Assembly (NCBI RefSeq): GCF_000194155.1
Contig: NZ_GL877881.1
Span: forward strand, 41,110-105,109
DNA from: Saccharopolyspora spinosa NRRL 18395
Lineage (GTDB): Bacteria > Actinomycetota > Actinomycetes > Mycobacteriales > Pseudonocardiaceae
Reading direction: 5' to 3'
DNA length: 64,000 nucleotides
The notes below the pieces were generated by a model that saw only the letters and a list, made by a program, of their open reading frames with translations, had not been told where the DNA came from and did not search any database. Shown here in pieces: positions 1-9,337 of the stretch; positions within the stretch are counted from its first letter, which is position 1, and each line of letters opens with the position of its first letter. The position numbers and the translations under genes are program-made.

Positions 1-1534
1 TCTGGGTGGCCAGCCGGATGCGCTGCGCCTCACCGCCGGAGAGCGTCCCGGCCGCGCGGTCCAGCGACAGGTAGTCCAGGCCGACGTCGAGCAGGAAACC
101 CAGCCGCGCCTGCACCTCCTTGAGCACCCGCCCGGCGATCATCTGCTCGCGCGGGCCGAGCACCAGCCCGTTCAGGAACGCGGCGCACTCGCTCACGCTC
201 AGCGCGCTGACCTCGGCGATGGACAGCTCACCGAACTCGTCGTTCTCCATCGTCACGGCCAGGATCTCCGGCTTGAGCCGGGTGCCGTCGCACGCGGGGC
301 ACGGCACGTCCCGCATGTAGCCCTCGTACTTCTCGCGGGCGTAGTCGGACTCGGTCTGCTCCAGCCGCCGCTCCAGGAACGGGATGACGCCCTCGTAGTT
401 GGCGTAGTAGGAGCGGGTCCGCCCGTAGCGGTTCTTGTATCGGACGTGCACCTGGTCGTTGGTGCCGTGCAGCACCGCCTTCTTGACCTTGGTGGACAGC
501 TGCCGCCACGGCGTGTCCATCCGGAAGCCGATGGCCTCCGACAACGAGGTCAGCAGGCGGGTGAAGTACTCCGCGGTGTGCCCGCCCGCCCACGGCGCGA
601 TCGCGCCGTCGGCCAGCGACAAGTACTCGTCCGGCACGACCAGTTCGGGGTCGACCTCCTTGCGGATGCCCAGCCCCACGCACTCCGGGCAGGCGCCGTA
701 GGGCGAGTTGAACGAGAACGACCTCGGTTCCAGCTCGTCCACGCCCAGCGGGTGGCTGTTGGGGCAGGCCAGGTTCTCGGAGAACTTCCGCTCCCGGTTC
801 GGGTCGTCCTCGTCGAGGTCGATGAACTCGATCAGCACCAGGCCATCGGCCAGCCGCAGCGCGGTCTCCACCGAGTCGGTCAGCCGCTGCTTCGCACTGG
901 CCTTCACCGTGAGGCGGTCGATGACCACCGCGATGTCGTGCTTCTCCTGCTTCTTCAGCTTCGGCGGCGCGTCCAGCGAGTGCACCACGCCGTCGATGCG
1001 GGCACGCGCGTAGCCCTGCGACTGCAGCTGCGCGAACAGGTCGGCGTACTCGCCCTTGCGCCCGCGTACGACCGGGGCCAGCACCTGGAACTTGACCCGG
1101 TCGGGCATCTCCAGCACCTGGTCGACGATCTGCTGCGGGGTCTGCTTGCTGATCGGTTCGCCGCATGTCGGGCAGTGCGCCTTACCCGCCCGCGCGTACA
1201 GCAGCCGCAGGTAGTCGTACACCTCGGTGATGGTGCCCACCGTCGACCGCGGGTTGCGGTTGGTGGACTTCTGGTCGATCGACACCGCCGGGGACAGGCC
1301 CTCGATGAAGTCCACATCGGGCTTGTCCATCTGACCAAGGAACTGCCGGGCGTAGGCGGACAGCGACTCGACGTAGCGGCGCTGCCCCTCCGCGAAGATG
1401 GTGTCGAAGGCCAGGCTTGACTTCCCGGAGCCCGACAGCCCGGTGAACACGATCAGGCTGTCACGGGGCAGGTCGAGGTCGATCCCGCGCAGGTTGTGCT
1501 CACGGGCGCCGCGAACGACAAGGCGGTCAGCCAC
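1..1534 (-). CDS. uvrA: Excinuclease ABC subunit A, N-terminal half (runs off window)
   Basis: UvrA is the DNA damage-recognition ATPase of nucleotide excision repair. It loads UvrB onto lesions in the cytoplasm. About 511 residues are visible of a protein that is usually 950-1000. Seen: the N-terminal Walker A GLSGSGKSS near residue 32, the CPTCGEPI zinc-binding motif, a second CPACDGTRLKPE motif, and the first ABC signature LSGGEAQRIRLATQ at the very window edge. I chose the GTG start at 1534 because the protein then begins MADRLVVRGAREHNL, as UvrA proteins do. It is divergent from the isomerase-family gene at 1843. Confidence 0.97.
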   Translation of the reverse strand, partial: MADRLVVRGAREHNLRGIDLDLPRDSLIVFTGLSGSGKSSLAFDTIFAEGQRRYVESLSAYARQFLGQMDKPDVDFIEGLSPAVSIDQKSTNRNPRSTVGTITEVYDYLRLLYARAGKAHCPTCGEPISKQTPQQIVDQVLEMPDRVKFQVLAPVVRGRKGEYADLFAQLQSQGYARARIDGVVHSLDAPPKLKKQEKHDIAVVIDRLTVKASAKQRLTDSVETALRLADGLVLIEFIDLDEDDPNRERKFSENLACPNSHPLGVDELEPRSFSFNSPYGACPECVGLGIRKEVDPELVVPDEYLSLADGAIAPWAGGHTAEYFTRLLTSLSEAIGFRMDTPWRQLSTKVKKAVLHGTNDQVHVRYKNRYGRTRSYYANYEGVIPFLERRLEQTESDYAREKYEGYMRDVPCPACDGTRLKPEILAVTMENDEFGELSIAEVSALSVSECAAFLNGLVLGPREQMIAGRVLKEVQARLGFLLDVGLDYLSLDRAAGTLSGGEAQRIRLATQ

Positions 1535-1842
1535 TGTGATCCCTTCGAAAAGTTCTGGTGTTGACGTGGACGCGCGCCGACTGCAAGCAGTGCATCGGCA
1601 GGTACGCGACGCCGCCCGCCCATCGTATTCGGGGCCCCTGACAGACCCGGATCGCGTGCCGCGCGCAGTCCGCGCAACATCCACCCACCCACTCGGACGA
1701 GTGACATGCGGGTAGGTCGACCACGGCTCTCCCGACGATACGCAAATTCCCCCGGAATGGGCACTGTCGCCGCTGTGGCCTGCGCAATTAAGCTCGACAC
1801 TTCACCGGTCGCGAAACACCCCCTGCATGCAGAGGTTCACTC
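1535..1842. other. Divergent intergenic region, uvrA / isomerase-family gene
   Basis: This 308-base spacer must hold the promoters of both divergent genes. I see no coding remnant. A weak TTCGAAAAGTTCT stretch near 1547-1559 is the only thing resembling an SOS box and it is not a convincing palindrome. Confidence 0.4.
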
Positions 1843-2622
1843 ATGGCTGACATCGCCCTCGGGACCGGTGGCCGCAGCAGTACCCAACCGGCGGCCGCCG
1901 CGCATCTCGCCCACCAGATCACCACCCAGCTGGCAGCCGTCGAGCGGGCCAGCAGTCGGCTGCTGGACACCGTCGCTGAGCTGGACGAGCTGTCCGTGCG
2001 CCAGCCCAGTCTGCTGCCCGGCTGGAGCAGGGCGCACGTCATCACGCACCTGGCGCGCAACGCCGACGGCTTCCACAACCTGCTGATCTGGGCGCGGACC
2101 GGGATCGAGCACCCGATGTACGCCAGCGGCGACGACCGGGACGAGGCCATCTCCGAAGGTGCGCTGCGCAGCCAACGACTGCTGTTGGAGGACCTGGCGG
2201 CGTCCTGCGAGCGCTTCGGCCACGCCGCCGACTCGCTGCCAGCCGCCGCGTGGACGGCGGAGATCGCCGACGCGGTCGGTGCCCCGATGCCCGCGCACCA
2301 CATGCTGCGCCTGCGCCTGCTGGAGGTCTGGGCGCACCTGGTCGACCTCGATCACGACGTGGATTTCGCCGACATCCCACAGCCGGACGCCGAGCAACTG
2401 CTGGAGGACGTGGTGCAGCAGTTCGGCGGTCGGCCTGACGTGCCAGCGCTGTCGGTGGAGGTCGACTTCGGCGACCACCAGCGGAGCTGGGACCTGCGCG
2501 GGACCACCTCGCCGCCGAGCCTGGTGCGCGGTGAGCCGGGTCCGATGCTCGGCTGGCTGCTGGGCCGCACCGGCCCGGACCGGCTGGACGGCGACTTCCC
2601 GAACCTCCCGCGCTGGCTCTGA
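1843..2622 (+). CDS. Maleylpyruvate isomerase family mycothiol-dependent enzyme
   Basis: A 259-residue cytoplasmic protein of the DinB-like/mycothiol-dependent maleylpyruvate isomerase superfamily. Members use mycothiol as thiol cofactor with a metal-binding four-helix bundle. The N-terminal bundle carries LLPGWSRAHVITHLARNADG (about residues 55-74), the family's GW(S/T)xxxVxxHLA signature with its metal-ligand histidine. A second histidine-rich segment, PAHHMLRLRLLEVWAHLVDLD, lies near residue 150. Length is typical. The substrate cannot be told from sequence; many paralogues are annotated only by fold. It is monocistronic and divergent from uvrA. Confidence 0.85.
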   Translation: MADIALGTGGRSSTQPAAAAHLAHQITTQLAAVERASSRLLDTVAELDELSVRQPSLLPGWSRAHVITHLARNADGFHNLLIWARTGIEHPMYASGDDRDEAISEGALRSQRLLLEDLAASCERFGHAADSLPAAAWTAEIADAVGAPMPAHHMLRLRLLEVWAHLVDLDHDVDFADIPQPDAEQLLEDVVQQFGGRPDVPALSVEVDFGDHQRSWDLRGTTSPPSLVRGEPGPMLGWLLGRTGPDRLDGDFPNLPRWL

Positions 2623-2910
2623 GGACAGCCGTTTCCGCAGTTCACCGAACGCGAGCGCTCCTTGGCGCACACGCACGGCACCTGACCAGGCGAAACGCCG
2701 ATCCGCAGCCGTGCTGGTCACGTTCGGGGAAGGGCGTGATCACGCGGAGCCCCCGCACGCCGCGACCTGCCGTCGCGTCCACGGTGGACGCTCGCGCTGC
2801 TCGGTTCCGCAGAGCTGCCGATCTGAGCACCCGGTCGAGCTGCGCGAATGCCCCGAAAGCGCGACTCTGGCGGTGGACACGTCATCGAGCAACTTGAGGG
2901 GGGCGGCACG

Positions 2911-3405
2911 ATGTCCAGTCCGCAGACCGGGCCCGAGTCCCAGGCGAAGGCCGAGGGGACGACAACGCCCGAACAGACGACAGCACCCGAACAGCAGAAG
3001 CAGTGGGCGATGGCGCCTGCACAGCCAGCTGCCGCGATGTCCGGGTGGATGGCGTTCGCCGGCTCGCTGATCGCGATGGTCGGCGTCTTCAACATCATCG
3101 GGGGGATCACCGCGCTGTTCCGTCCCACCTACTACCTCGTCGGAACGGCTCAGCTGCTGGTCTTCGACTTCAACGCGTGGGGCTGGTTCTGGCTGGGGCT
3201 GGGCATCTTGCAGGTGGCGGCCGGCGTCGGCTGCCTGTACGGGCAGATGTGGGCGCGGATGACCGGCATCGGTCTGGCCGCGCTGAGCGCGATCGCGCAC
3301 CTGGCGTTCCTCGCCGCGTTCCCGCTCTGGTCGCTGCTGGTGATCGCGCTGTCGGTGCTGGTGATCTACGGCCTGATGGTGCCGCCCAGGGGGGCGACCG
3401 CCTGA
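2911..3405 (+). CDS. Small four-helix membrane protein, DUF7144-like
   Basis: A 164-residue protein. The first 45 residues are polar and Q/T/P rich, followed by about four hydrophobic segments (roughly residues 46-70, 80-105, 110-130, 135-155). The pattern, with a WFWLGLGILQVAAGVGCLYG stretch, matches small actinobacterial integral membrane proteins of the DUF7144 type, whose function is unknown. I chose the ATG at 2911 over an upstream ATG at 2848 because a strong GAGGGGGG ribosome-binding site sits just before it and the upstream extension has no membrane or family character. Confidence 0.75.
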   Translation: MSSPQTGPESQAKAEGTTTPEQTTAPEQQKQWAMAPAQPAAAMSGWMAFAGSLIAMVGVFNIIGGITALFRPTYYLVGTAQLLVFDFNAWGWFWLGLGILQVAAGVGCLYGQMWARMTGIGLAALSAIAHLAFLAAFPLWSLLVIALSVLVIYGLMVPPRGATA

Positions 3406-3453
3406 CCGGCGATCATCCGTCGGGGCCGCGAGCCGGGGCGTTAGGCTCGGCCC

Positions 3454-4131
3454 GTGGAGCCTCAAGGAGAGTACACCGGACACGTCGAACCGGGCGGCGC
3501 CCCGGCGCGGCGCGAGCTCGACGCGCTGACCATCACCAAGGTCTCGGTCGGCCCGATGGACAACAACGCGTACCTGCTGGTGTGCCGACGCACCGGCGAC
3601 GCGCTGCTGATAGACGCCGCCAACGACTCGGAGCGGCTGGCCGACCTGCTCGGCCATGACGCGCAGCGCCCGCGCCTGCGCACCATCGTGACCACCCACC
3701 AGCACGCCGACCACTGGCAGGCCCTCGGCGCGGTCGCCGGCCAGACGGGGTGCTTCACGCTGGCGCACCCGGCCGACGCCGAGGCGCTGCCGGTGCCGCC
3801 GGACCGCCTGATCGAGCACGGCGACACCATCGACGTCGGCGAATCCCAGCTGTCGGTGATCCACCTGCGCGGCCACACGCCGGGTTCGATCGCCCTGCTG
3901 TACCGCGACCCGAACGGGCACCCGCACCTGTTCACCGGCGACTCGCTGTTCCCCGGCGGCGTGGGCAAGACGGGCTCCCCGGAGAACTTCCGGTCGCTGA
4001 TCGACGACGTGGAGAACCGGATCTTCGCCGAGCTGCCGGACGACACCTGGTTCTACCCCGGACACGGCGACGACTCGACGCTGGGCGCGGAACGCCTAAA
4101 GCTCGCCGAGTGGCGGGAGCGCGGCTGGTGA
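3454..4131 (+). CDS. MBL-fold metallo-hydrolase (glyoxalase II-like)
   Basis: A 225-residue cytoplasmic zinc hydrolase of the metallo-beta-lactamase fold. The metal-binding motif THQHADH is at residues 81-87. Further ligands are recognisable in LRGHTPGS (His), FTGDSLF (Asp) and YPGHGDDS (His), as in hydroxyacylglutathione hydrolase-like enzymes. A GTG start at 3454 follows a purine-rich stretch. A related MBL gene sits near uvrA in other actinobacteria, so this neighbourhood is conserved. The stop overlaps the next start by four bases (GTGA), implying translational coupling. The substrate is unknown. Confidence 0.88.
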   Translation: MEPQGEYTGHVEPGGAPARRELDALTITKVSVGPMDNNAYLLVCRRTGDALLIDAANDSERLADLLGHDAQRPRLRTIVTTHQHADHWQALGAVAGQTGCFTLAHPADAEALPVPPDRLIEHGDTIDVGESQLSVIHLRGHTPGSIALLYRDPNGHPHLFTGDSLFPGGVGKTGSPENFRSLIDDVENRIFAELPDDTWFYPGHGDDSTLGAERLKLAEWRERGW

Positions 4132-4514
4132 AAACTGACGTCACGACCGAAGTCGAGCGGGTACACCGGCTGCTCGCGAAGTGGATGGGCTCGGACGGCG
4201 AACCCGCGGTGCTCGAAACGCTGCGGGCCGCGCACGCCGACGACTTCACCATGATCACCACCGACGGTCGGCAGATGACCGTCGACGACCTCTTCGGTGC
4301 TCTCTCCGGCGCGCGGAACGCGGCACCGGGCCTGGGCATCGAGGTCGACGAGGTCACCGTAGCCGAGGACGCGGCCGATCTCGTGGTGGTGCACTTCCGC
4401 GAAACCCACCAGCACGAGGGCAGGACCACCCAGCGCAGGACCACGGCGGTCCTGCACCGCACACCGCAGGGCATCCGCTGGCGCCACCTCCACGAGACGG
4501 CGGTAGCGGGCTGA
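4128..4514 (+). CDS. SnoaL/NTF2-like (DUF4440-type) protein
   Basis: A 128-residue protein starting at a GTG inside the stop codon of the MBL gene (GTGA overlap). The alpha+beta layout, with an N-terminal helix, the DDFTMITTDGRQMTVDDLF segment and paired strands ending in GIRWRHLHETA, is typical of DUF4440/SnoaL-like domains. These include small-molecule binding proteins and isomerases. No catalytic assignment is possible. A long hairpin terminates the two-gene operon. Confidence 0.7.
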   Translation: MKTDVTTEVERVHRLLAKWMGSDGEPAVLETLRAAHADDFTMITTDGRQMTVDDLFGALSGARNAAPGLGIEVDEVTVAEDAADLVVVHFRETHQHEGRTTQRRTTAVLHRTPQGIRWRHLHETAVAG

Positions 4515-4524
4515 AGCCGCCTCC

Positions 4525-4568
4525 CGTGAGCCTTTCGGGGTTGCCGTGGCAGCCCCGAAAGGCTCACG
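4525..4568. terminator. Bidirectional hairpin terminator between convergent genes
   Basis: Perfect 16-bp arms CGTGAGCCTTTCGGGG (4525-4540) and CCCCGAAAGGCTCACG (4553-4568) enclose a 12-base centre that itself contains TGCC/GGCA. It lies between the convergent operons ending at 4514 and 4564, and its right arm overlaps the last codons of the AI-2E gene. A related hairpin follows kstR at 43841-43883. Confidence 0.85.
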
Positions 4569-5646
4569 TGGATCTTGCCGGGTGTTCGGCCCGGTACTGG
4601 CGGATGAGGACCTTCAGGGCAGCCGCGATGGGCAGCGCCGTCAGCGCGCCGAGAACCCCGGCCAGCGCGGCACCGAGCAGGATCGCGAGGAACGCGCCGA
4701 GGGGGCTGAGCTCCACCGTCTTGGCGAAGATGCGCGGCGCGATCAGGTAGTTCTCCACCATCTGGTACAGGCAGAAGAAGATCAGCGTCGCCACCGCCAG
4801 CCAGAGGCTTTGGCTCAGGGCGACGAAAATCCCCACCAGCGACGCCAGCGTCGCCCCGACCTGCGGTACCGCGTCGAGCACCGCGACGACCAGCGCCAGC
4901 AGCACCGGGTAGGGCACGCCGGCGATGAGGAAGAACAGGTACGAGGCGATCCCGGCGCACAGGCAAACCCCGGCTTGCCCGGTGACGTAGCCGCCGACGC
5001 GGCCCATCGCGGCGCGCAGCGCCTCGGCCCGGCCCGGGTGGCCGACCGCGCCGCGCTGCATGGCGCCGGCGATCCGGGGCATCGCCAGCGAGAAGTAGAC
5101 CATCAGCGCCCCCGCGGTGCAGGCGGCGAAGATTCCGCCCAGGAAGACTCCGATCGCGGCGAATCCTGCCGCCAGGCTGCTCGTCACCACGTTCGAGATG
5201 GCGCTGACGGTGTTCTTCACCTGCTCCTGAACGCTCGGGTCGTCGAGGTGCTTTCGCAGCTCGGCGCCGCCGCCGAACTTCGCGCCGATGCTGGAGAGGT
5301 ATTCCGGGATGTGCGCGGCGAGCTGCCCGAGCTGTCCCACGGCGGGCACCACCGCGAGCAGCACCAGCGCGCCGACCACCAGCGCGATCCCCACGACCAG
5401 CACCAGCAGCGCCAACCCGCGCCGCCAACCGTGCCGGTGCAGCCACGCGACGACCGGTTCCACACCGAGCGCCAGGAAGAAACCCAGGAAGATCAGGACC
5501 AGCATCTCGCGGACGTTGAAGGCCAGCACCGCGAAGACCCCGACCAGCAGGTACACGCAGGCGATCTTCGCGTGGTCGAGGAGCGTGAGCCCCGGTCGAC
5601 CGCTCGCGGAGCTAGCCGGGACCTCGCCGTCGTCGGCACCGTTCAT
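4564..5646 (-). CDS. AI-2E family transporter (PerM-type exporter)
   Basis: A 360-residue integral membrane protein with about eight hydrophobic helices: a pair near residues 30-75, one near 85-105, then clusters over residues 165-345. Family hallmarks are visible: FLALGVEPVVAWLHRHGWRR near the N-terminus, the P-x-V-G segment DAVPQVGATLASLVG, and the conserved ENYLIAPRIF. The family includes putative autoinducer-2 exporters and ion/proton antiporters, so the substrate is unknown. The ATG at 5646 follows GGAGGTGGCTGGC. The longer upstream frame is not coding-like. It ends inside a shared terminator hairpin. Confidence 0.9.
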   Translation of the reverse strand: MNGADDGEVPASSASGRPGLTLLDHAKIACVYLLVGVFAVLAFNVREMLVLIFLGFFLALGVEPVVAWLHRHGWRRGLALLVLVVGIALVVGALVLLAVVPAVGQLGQLAAHIPEYLSSIGAKFGGGAELRKHLDDPSVQEQVKNTVSAISNVVTSSLAAGFAAIGVFLGGIFAACTAGALMVYFSLAMPRIAGAMQRGAVGHPGRAEALRAAMGRVGGYVTGQAGVCLCAGIASYLFFLIAGVPYPVLLALVVAVLDAVPQVGATLASLVGIFVALSQSLWLAVATLIFFCLYQMVENYLIAPRIFAKTVELSPLGAFLAILLGAALAGVLGALTALPIAAALKVLIRQYRAEHPARST

Positions 5647-5973
5647 GCCAGCCACCTCCCCGGCCGAGGTTCGGCGGACGCGTCGAACGCCTTTCGCAGT
5701 ACAGCCGCTACCCGGCTGCCACGCACGGTGCGGAAACACGAACGAGTGAAGGCTGCTGACGTTCGTGGTCTTAGCCGCCTGCGGTCCGCCTGCACCGAAC
5801 GCTGAGGCCGCCGGGCATGGGCATTCGGCTTGCCGTCGAACAGACCGGAAGGCCCGCGACCCCTCACTCTTTCGGGTTTGGTTTGGGGTGCGTGGGGGGC
5901 GAGTGGGCGGTTCTACTGGGCGAGCTGGGTACGCCCAGCTTCGCGTGGAATCGCTGAGGTCCGAGGAGAACCG

Positions 5974-6480
5974 ATGGCCACTTTGACCGCCTGGAAGTTC
6001 GACAGTCCGGAAGGCGCCGAGGCAGCGGTGCAGAAGCTGCAGGCCCTGCAGAAGGAGCAGTTGATCACCATCCACGACGCGGCCACCGTGACGTGGCCGG
6101 AGTCGGCGAAGAAGCCGAAGACGCGGCAGCTGCACGACCTGACCGGGGCCGGCGCACTCGGCGGCATGTTCTGGGGCCTGCTGTTCGGGCTGATCTTCTT
6201 CGTGCCGATCCTCGGCGCCGCCATCGGGGCCGCGACCGGGGCGCTGGCCGGCTCGTTGACGGATGCGGGCATCGATGACGACTTCATCGACGAAACGCGG
6301 AGCAAGGTGGTGCCCGGCACCTCGGCGCTGTTCCTGCTCAGCGACAACGCGGTGCTGGACAGGATCAAGGAGCGCTTCCCGGGCGACCACGCCGAACTCA
6401 TCCACACGAACCTGTCGAACGAGCAGGAAGCGGCGCTGCGCCACGCGTTCGAGGACACCGAGGCCAAACCGGCCGGCTGA
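5974..6480 (+). CDS. DUF1269 family membrane-associated protein
   Basis: A 168-residue protein with an N-terminal soluble part (MATLTAWKFDSPEGAEAAV), a central glycine-rich hydrophobic hairpin (about residues 62-95, including GGMFWGLLFGLIFFVPILGA) and a soluble C-terminus. This is the standard DUF1269 layout, common in actinobacteria and often stress-associated; no biochemical role is established. The ATG at 5974 follows GAGGAG, and the earlier in-frame ATG is in non-coding-like sequence. A strong hairpin terminator follows. Confidence 0.82.
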   Translation: MATLTAWKFDSPEGAEAAVQKLQALQKEQLITIHDAATVTWPESAKKPKTRQLHDLTGAGALGGMFWGLLFGLIFFVPILGAAIGAATGALAGSLTDAGIDDDFIDETRSKVVPGTSALFLLSDNAVLDRIKERFPGDHAELIHTNLSNEQEAALRHAFEDTEAKPAG

Positions 6481-6500
6481 GGCGCGCGACCGACAGCCAC

Positions 6501-6530
6501 CCCGGAGCCCGCTGCCGATCGGGCTCCGGG
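6501..6530 (+). terminator. Rho-independent-type hairpin
   Basis: Arms CCCGGAGCCCG and CGGGCTCCGGG (11 bp, perfect) are separated by 8 bases and followed by GATTTT, 20 bases after the DUF1269 stop. Confidence 0.85.
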
Positions 6531-6587
6531 GATTTTCACCTCGATGTCCGTCCACATGAGACTTCCGCGACCTCCGGAGGGTCTGGA

Positions 6588-7511
6588 ATGACCGGCCAGC
6601 GCGTCCGCTCCAAGCACCGAAACCGCCCTTGGTTGCGCATCTTCGGCATCGGTTTGCTGCTGTGGGTGCTGACCGTCGTCGTGACCGGCCTGACCGGGAA
6701 CACGAACCTGGTGCCGACCGTCGTGCTCCTGGGCAGCTTCCTGGTGCCCGTCACCTTCGTTGTCTGGCTAACCCAACGCCCGTCACCCGACTTCTCGGCG
6801 GGCCGCGTCGTCGAGGCGTTCATCGTCGGCGGCGTGCTCGGCGTGCTGGCCGCGTCGCTGCTGGAGACCTACCTGCTGTCGCCGTCGGTGTGGATGTACC
6901 TCGGCGTCGGGCTCATCGAGGAACTCGTCAAGGCACTGGCGCTGCTGTACGTCGCGCGCGGCATGGCCCGGCGGACCCTCCGGGACGGGCTGGTGCTCGG
7001 CGCCACCGTCGGATTCGGCTTCGCCGCCTTCGAAAGCGCCGGCTACGCCTTCAACGCGCTGATCACCATCCACGGTCTTTCCCTGTGGCAGGTGGTGGAG
7101 ACCGAGATCCTGCGGGGCGTCCTCGCCCCGGTCGGGCACGGGCTCTGGACGGCCATCCTCGGCGGGGCCCTGTTCGCGGCCACCCGCAACGGCCGATGGC
7201 GCATCACCGGCGGCGTGGTGCTGGCCTACCTCGGTGTCGTCGTCCTGCACTCGCTGTGGGATTCCATGCACGGCATCGCCCTGCTGCTCGTGATGGCGCT
7301 GACCGAAACGCCCGGCCAGCACCTGCTGCTCCAGCTCGGCTACGTGCCCAAGCCGACCGTTCTGCAGACGCACCTGTTCACCCTTATCAACTGGGTCGGG
7401 CTGATCGTCGTGTCCGCGCTCGGGCTGGCTTGGCTGGGCTCACTGCGCCACCGGGCCGAGGGCGTTACGCCGTACCCGCCTGCGACGACCCAGCCCCATC
7501 CCGGGCAGTAG
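6588..7511 (+). CDS. PrsW family intramembrane metalloprotease
   Basis: A 307-residue polytopic membrane protein with about eight helices. The PrsW signature motifs appear in order: IEELVKAL (EExxK; about residues 106-113), FGFAAFESAGYAF (FxxxE; about 140-152), a GHGLWTA histidine motif (about 185) and LHSLWDSM (about 225). PrsW cleaves the anti-sigma factor RsiW in Bacillus; actinobacterial homologues are CPBP-like site-1 protease candidates without a known substrate. Start ATG at 6588 follows GGAGGG. The C-terminus is short, polar and proline rich. No sigma/anti-sigma pair adjoins it. Confidence 0.88.
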   Translation: MTGQRVRSKHRNRPWLRIFGIGLLLWVLTVVVTGLTGNTNLVPTVVLLGSFLVPVTFVVWLTQRPSPDFSAGRVVEAFIVGGVLGVLAASLLETYLLSPSVWMYLGVGLIEELVKALALLYVARGMARRTLRDGLVLGATVGFGFAAFESAGYAFNALITIHGLSLWQVVETEILRGVLAPVGHGLWTAILGGALFAATRNGRWRITGGVVLAYLGVVVLHSLWDSMHGIALLLVMALTETPGQHLLLQLGYVPKPTVLQTHLFTLINWVGLIVVSALGLAWLGSLRHRAEGVTPYPPATTQPHPGQ

Positions 7512-7540
7512 TAGTCCTCGACCGAGTAGTCCTCGACCGG

Positions 7541-9337
7541 TCAGGGCGTCACGATCGGGAAGTTCGGGTCGGGCTCGTCCACGAGGCCGAGCAGGCGGCC
7601 GAGGGTGGCGCGGTCGCCCCGGTAGTCGATGCCGTCCGGCTGCTGACCGGCGATCAGCCCGAGCAGCTGGGCCTTCGTCAGGGTGAGGGCGAGGTCGGCC
7701 GGTTCGTCGTCCCGGACGGGCTCCTGGCTCAGCGCGCCGTTGGACAGCGTGGTGCGCACGTGCTCGTCGACGTCCGTGACGTGCCAGTCGATGACCAGCC
7801 TGGTGTCCGCGGCGCGCGGCCCGTCGACGCGGATCGCCACCGAATCCAGGATCTGCTCGACCGTCAACGCCGCGGCCATCCCGCCGGAGATGCTGACCTG
7901 CGTCGGGACGATTCCACTCCGGAGCTCGTGCGCCCCGGTGAGGTAGTAGTTGCGCCACGTCGCGTTCTCCGAGCCGAACCCGAGGCGCTGGTAGGTGTCC
8001 GCGAGCAGCTCCTTGGCGGCGGCGTGGCCTGGCTCGGCGAACACGGCGTGCTTGAGAAGCTGCGCGGCGAACCGCAGGTCCCCCGCCGACGCGTACTCGC
8101 GGGCCTTCTCCACGACGCGGTCCACGCCGCCGATGCACTCGACGTAGCGCTTCGCCGACTCCGTCGGCGGGTGCTCCCAGAGCGAGGCCGGATTGCCGTC
8201 GAACCAGCCCATGTAGCGCTGGTACACCGCCTTGACGTTGTGGCTGACCGAGCCGTAGTAGCCGCGCGCGTGCCAGGCGTTGTCCAACGCCGGGGGCAGT
8301 TCGATCCGCTCGGCGATCTCCAAGCCCGTGTAGCCCAGGTTGGTCAGGCGCAGCGTCTGGTCGTGCAGGTAGGCGTAGAGGTCGCGCTGCTCAGTCAGGA
8401 ACTTCCGGACCCGATCTCCGCCCCAGGTGGGCCAGTGGTGAGACGCGAATGCCACGTCGGTGTGCTCGCCGTACCGCGCGATGGTCTCCGTGAGGTAGCG
8501 CGACCACATCCGGGCGTCGCGGACTTCGGCACCGCGCAACGTGAGGACGTTGTGCATGTTGTGAGTCGCGTTCTCCGCCAGGCACAGCGCGCGGTGTTCC
8601 GGGAAGTAGAAGTTCATCTCCGCCGGCGCCTCGGTGCCCGGCGTGAGCTGGAACTGGATGCGCACCCCGTCGAGCGTCTCCTCCTGCCCGGTGCGGGTGA
8701 TGTCCGTTGTGGGCGGGATCAGCGAGACTCGGCCCGTCGACACGTTCTGCCCCAGCCCCGTGCCGACCTGCCCGTCCGGCCCGTTCGGCAGCAACATCCC
8801 GTACTGGTAGGTGCCTCGTCGCGCCATCGCGATGCCGGCGTAGACGTTCTCCGACACGGCGTGCGCCATGAATCCCGCCGGGGCCAGGACCGGCACCTCG
8901 CCGGACACCACGCCTTCGACACCGCCGAAGTGGTCGACGTGGGAGTGCGTGTAGATCACCGCGGTGACCGGGCGTTCGCCGCGGTGCTGCCGGTACAGGG
9001 CCAGCGCCGCCGCGGCCGTCTCGACCGACACCAGCGGGTCGATCACGATCACCCCGCGCTCGCCTTCGACCAGGGTCATGTTCGACAGGTCGAGCCCGCG
9101 GACCTGGTAGATCCCCGGAACGACCTCGTAGAGCCCCTGCTTGGCGCACAGCTGGGACTGCCGCCAAAGGCTGGGATCGACCGTGGCCGGGCAGTCACCG
9201 GCCAGGAAGTCGTACGCGTCGTTGTTCCACACGACGCGCCCACGGTCGTCCTGCACCGCGCCGGGTTTCAGCGCGGCGATGAATCCGCGGTCGGCGTCGT
9301 CGAAATCGGCGCGATCGGAGAAGAGCAGTTCACTCAC
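7541..9337 (-). CDS. Alkyl/aryl-sulfatase, MBL fold (SdsA1/BDS1 type)
   Basis: A 598-residue binuclear-zinc hydrolase that removes sulfate from alkyl sulfates such as SDS. Seen: an N-terminal region with YDFLAGDCPATVDPSLWRQ, the metal motif THSHVDHFGG near residue 175, the second metal cluster CLAENATHNMHNVLTLRGA near 260, a helical dimerisation region (residues 350-470) and a C-terminal SCP2-like lipid-binding domain (from about 475). Length is close to family members. The GTG at 9337 is chosen because it follows AGGAG and gives the family-like MSELLFSDRADFDDADRGF. No clear signal peptide is present, whereas several family members are secreted. Confidence 0.93.
   Translation of the reverse strand: MSELLFSDRADFDDADRGFIAALKPGAVQDDRGRVVWNNDAYDFLAGDCPATVDPSLWRQSQLCAKQGLYEVVPGIYQVRGLDLSNMTLVEGERGVIVIDPLVSVETAAAALALYRQHRGERPVTAVIYTHSHVDHFGGVEGVVSGEVPVLAPAGFMAHAVSENVYAGIAMARRGTYQYGMLLPNGPDGQVGTGLGQNVSTGRVSLIPPTTDITRTGQEETLDGVRIQFQLTPGTEAPAEMNFYFPEHRALCLAENATHNMHNVLTLRGAEVRDARMWSRYLTETIARYGEHTDVAFASHHWPTWGGDRVRKFLTEQRDLYAYLHDQTLRLTNLGYTGLEIAERIELPPALDNAWHARGYYGSVSHNVKAVYQRYMGWFDGNPASLWEHPPTESAKRYVECIGGVDRVVEKAREYASAGDLRFAAQLLKHAVFAEPGHAAAKELLADTYQRLGFGSENATWRNYYLTGAHELRSGIVPTQVSISGGMAAALTVEQILDSVAIRVDGPRAADTRLVIDWHVTDVDEHVRTTLSNGALSQEPVRDDEPADLALTLTKAQLLGLIAGQQPDGIDYRGDRATLGRLLGLVDEPDPNFPIVTP

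Noticed and set aside
1540..1565. Possible LexA/SOS box upstream of uvrA
   Set aside because: TTCGAAAAGTTCT is only a weak partial palindrome and does not match the actinobacterial SOS consensus well.
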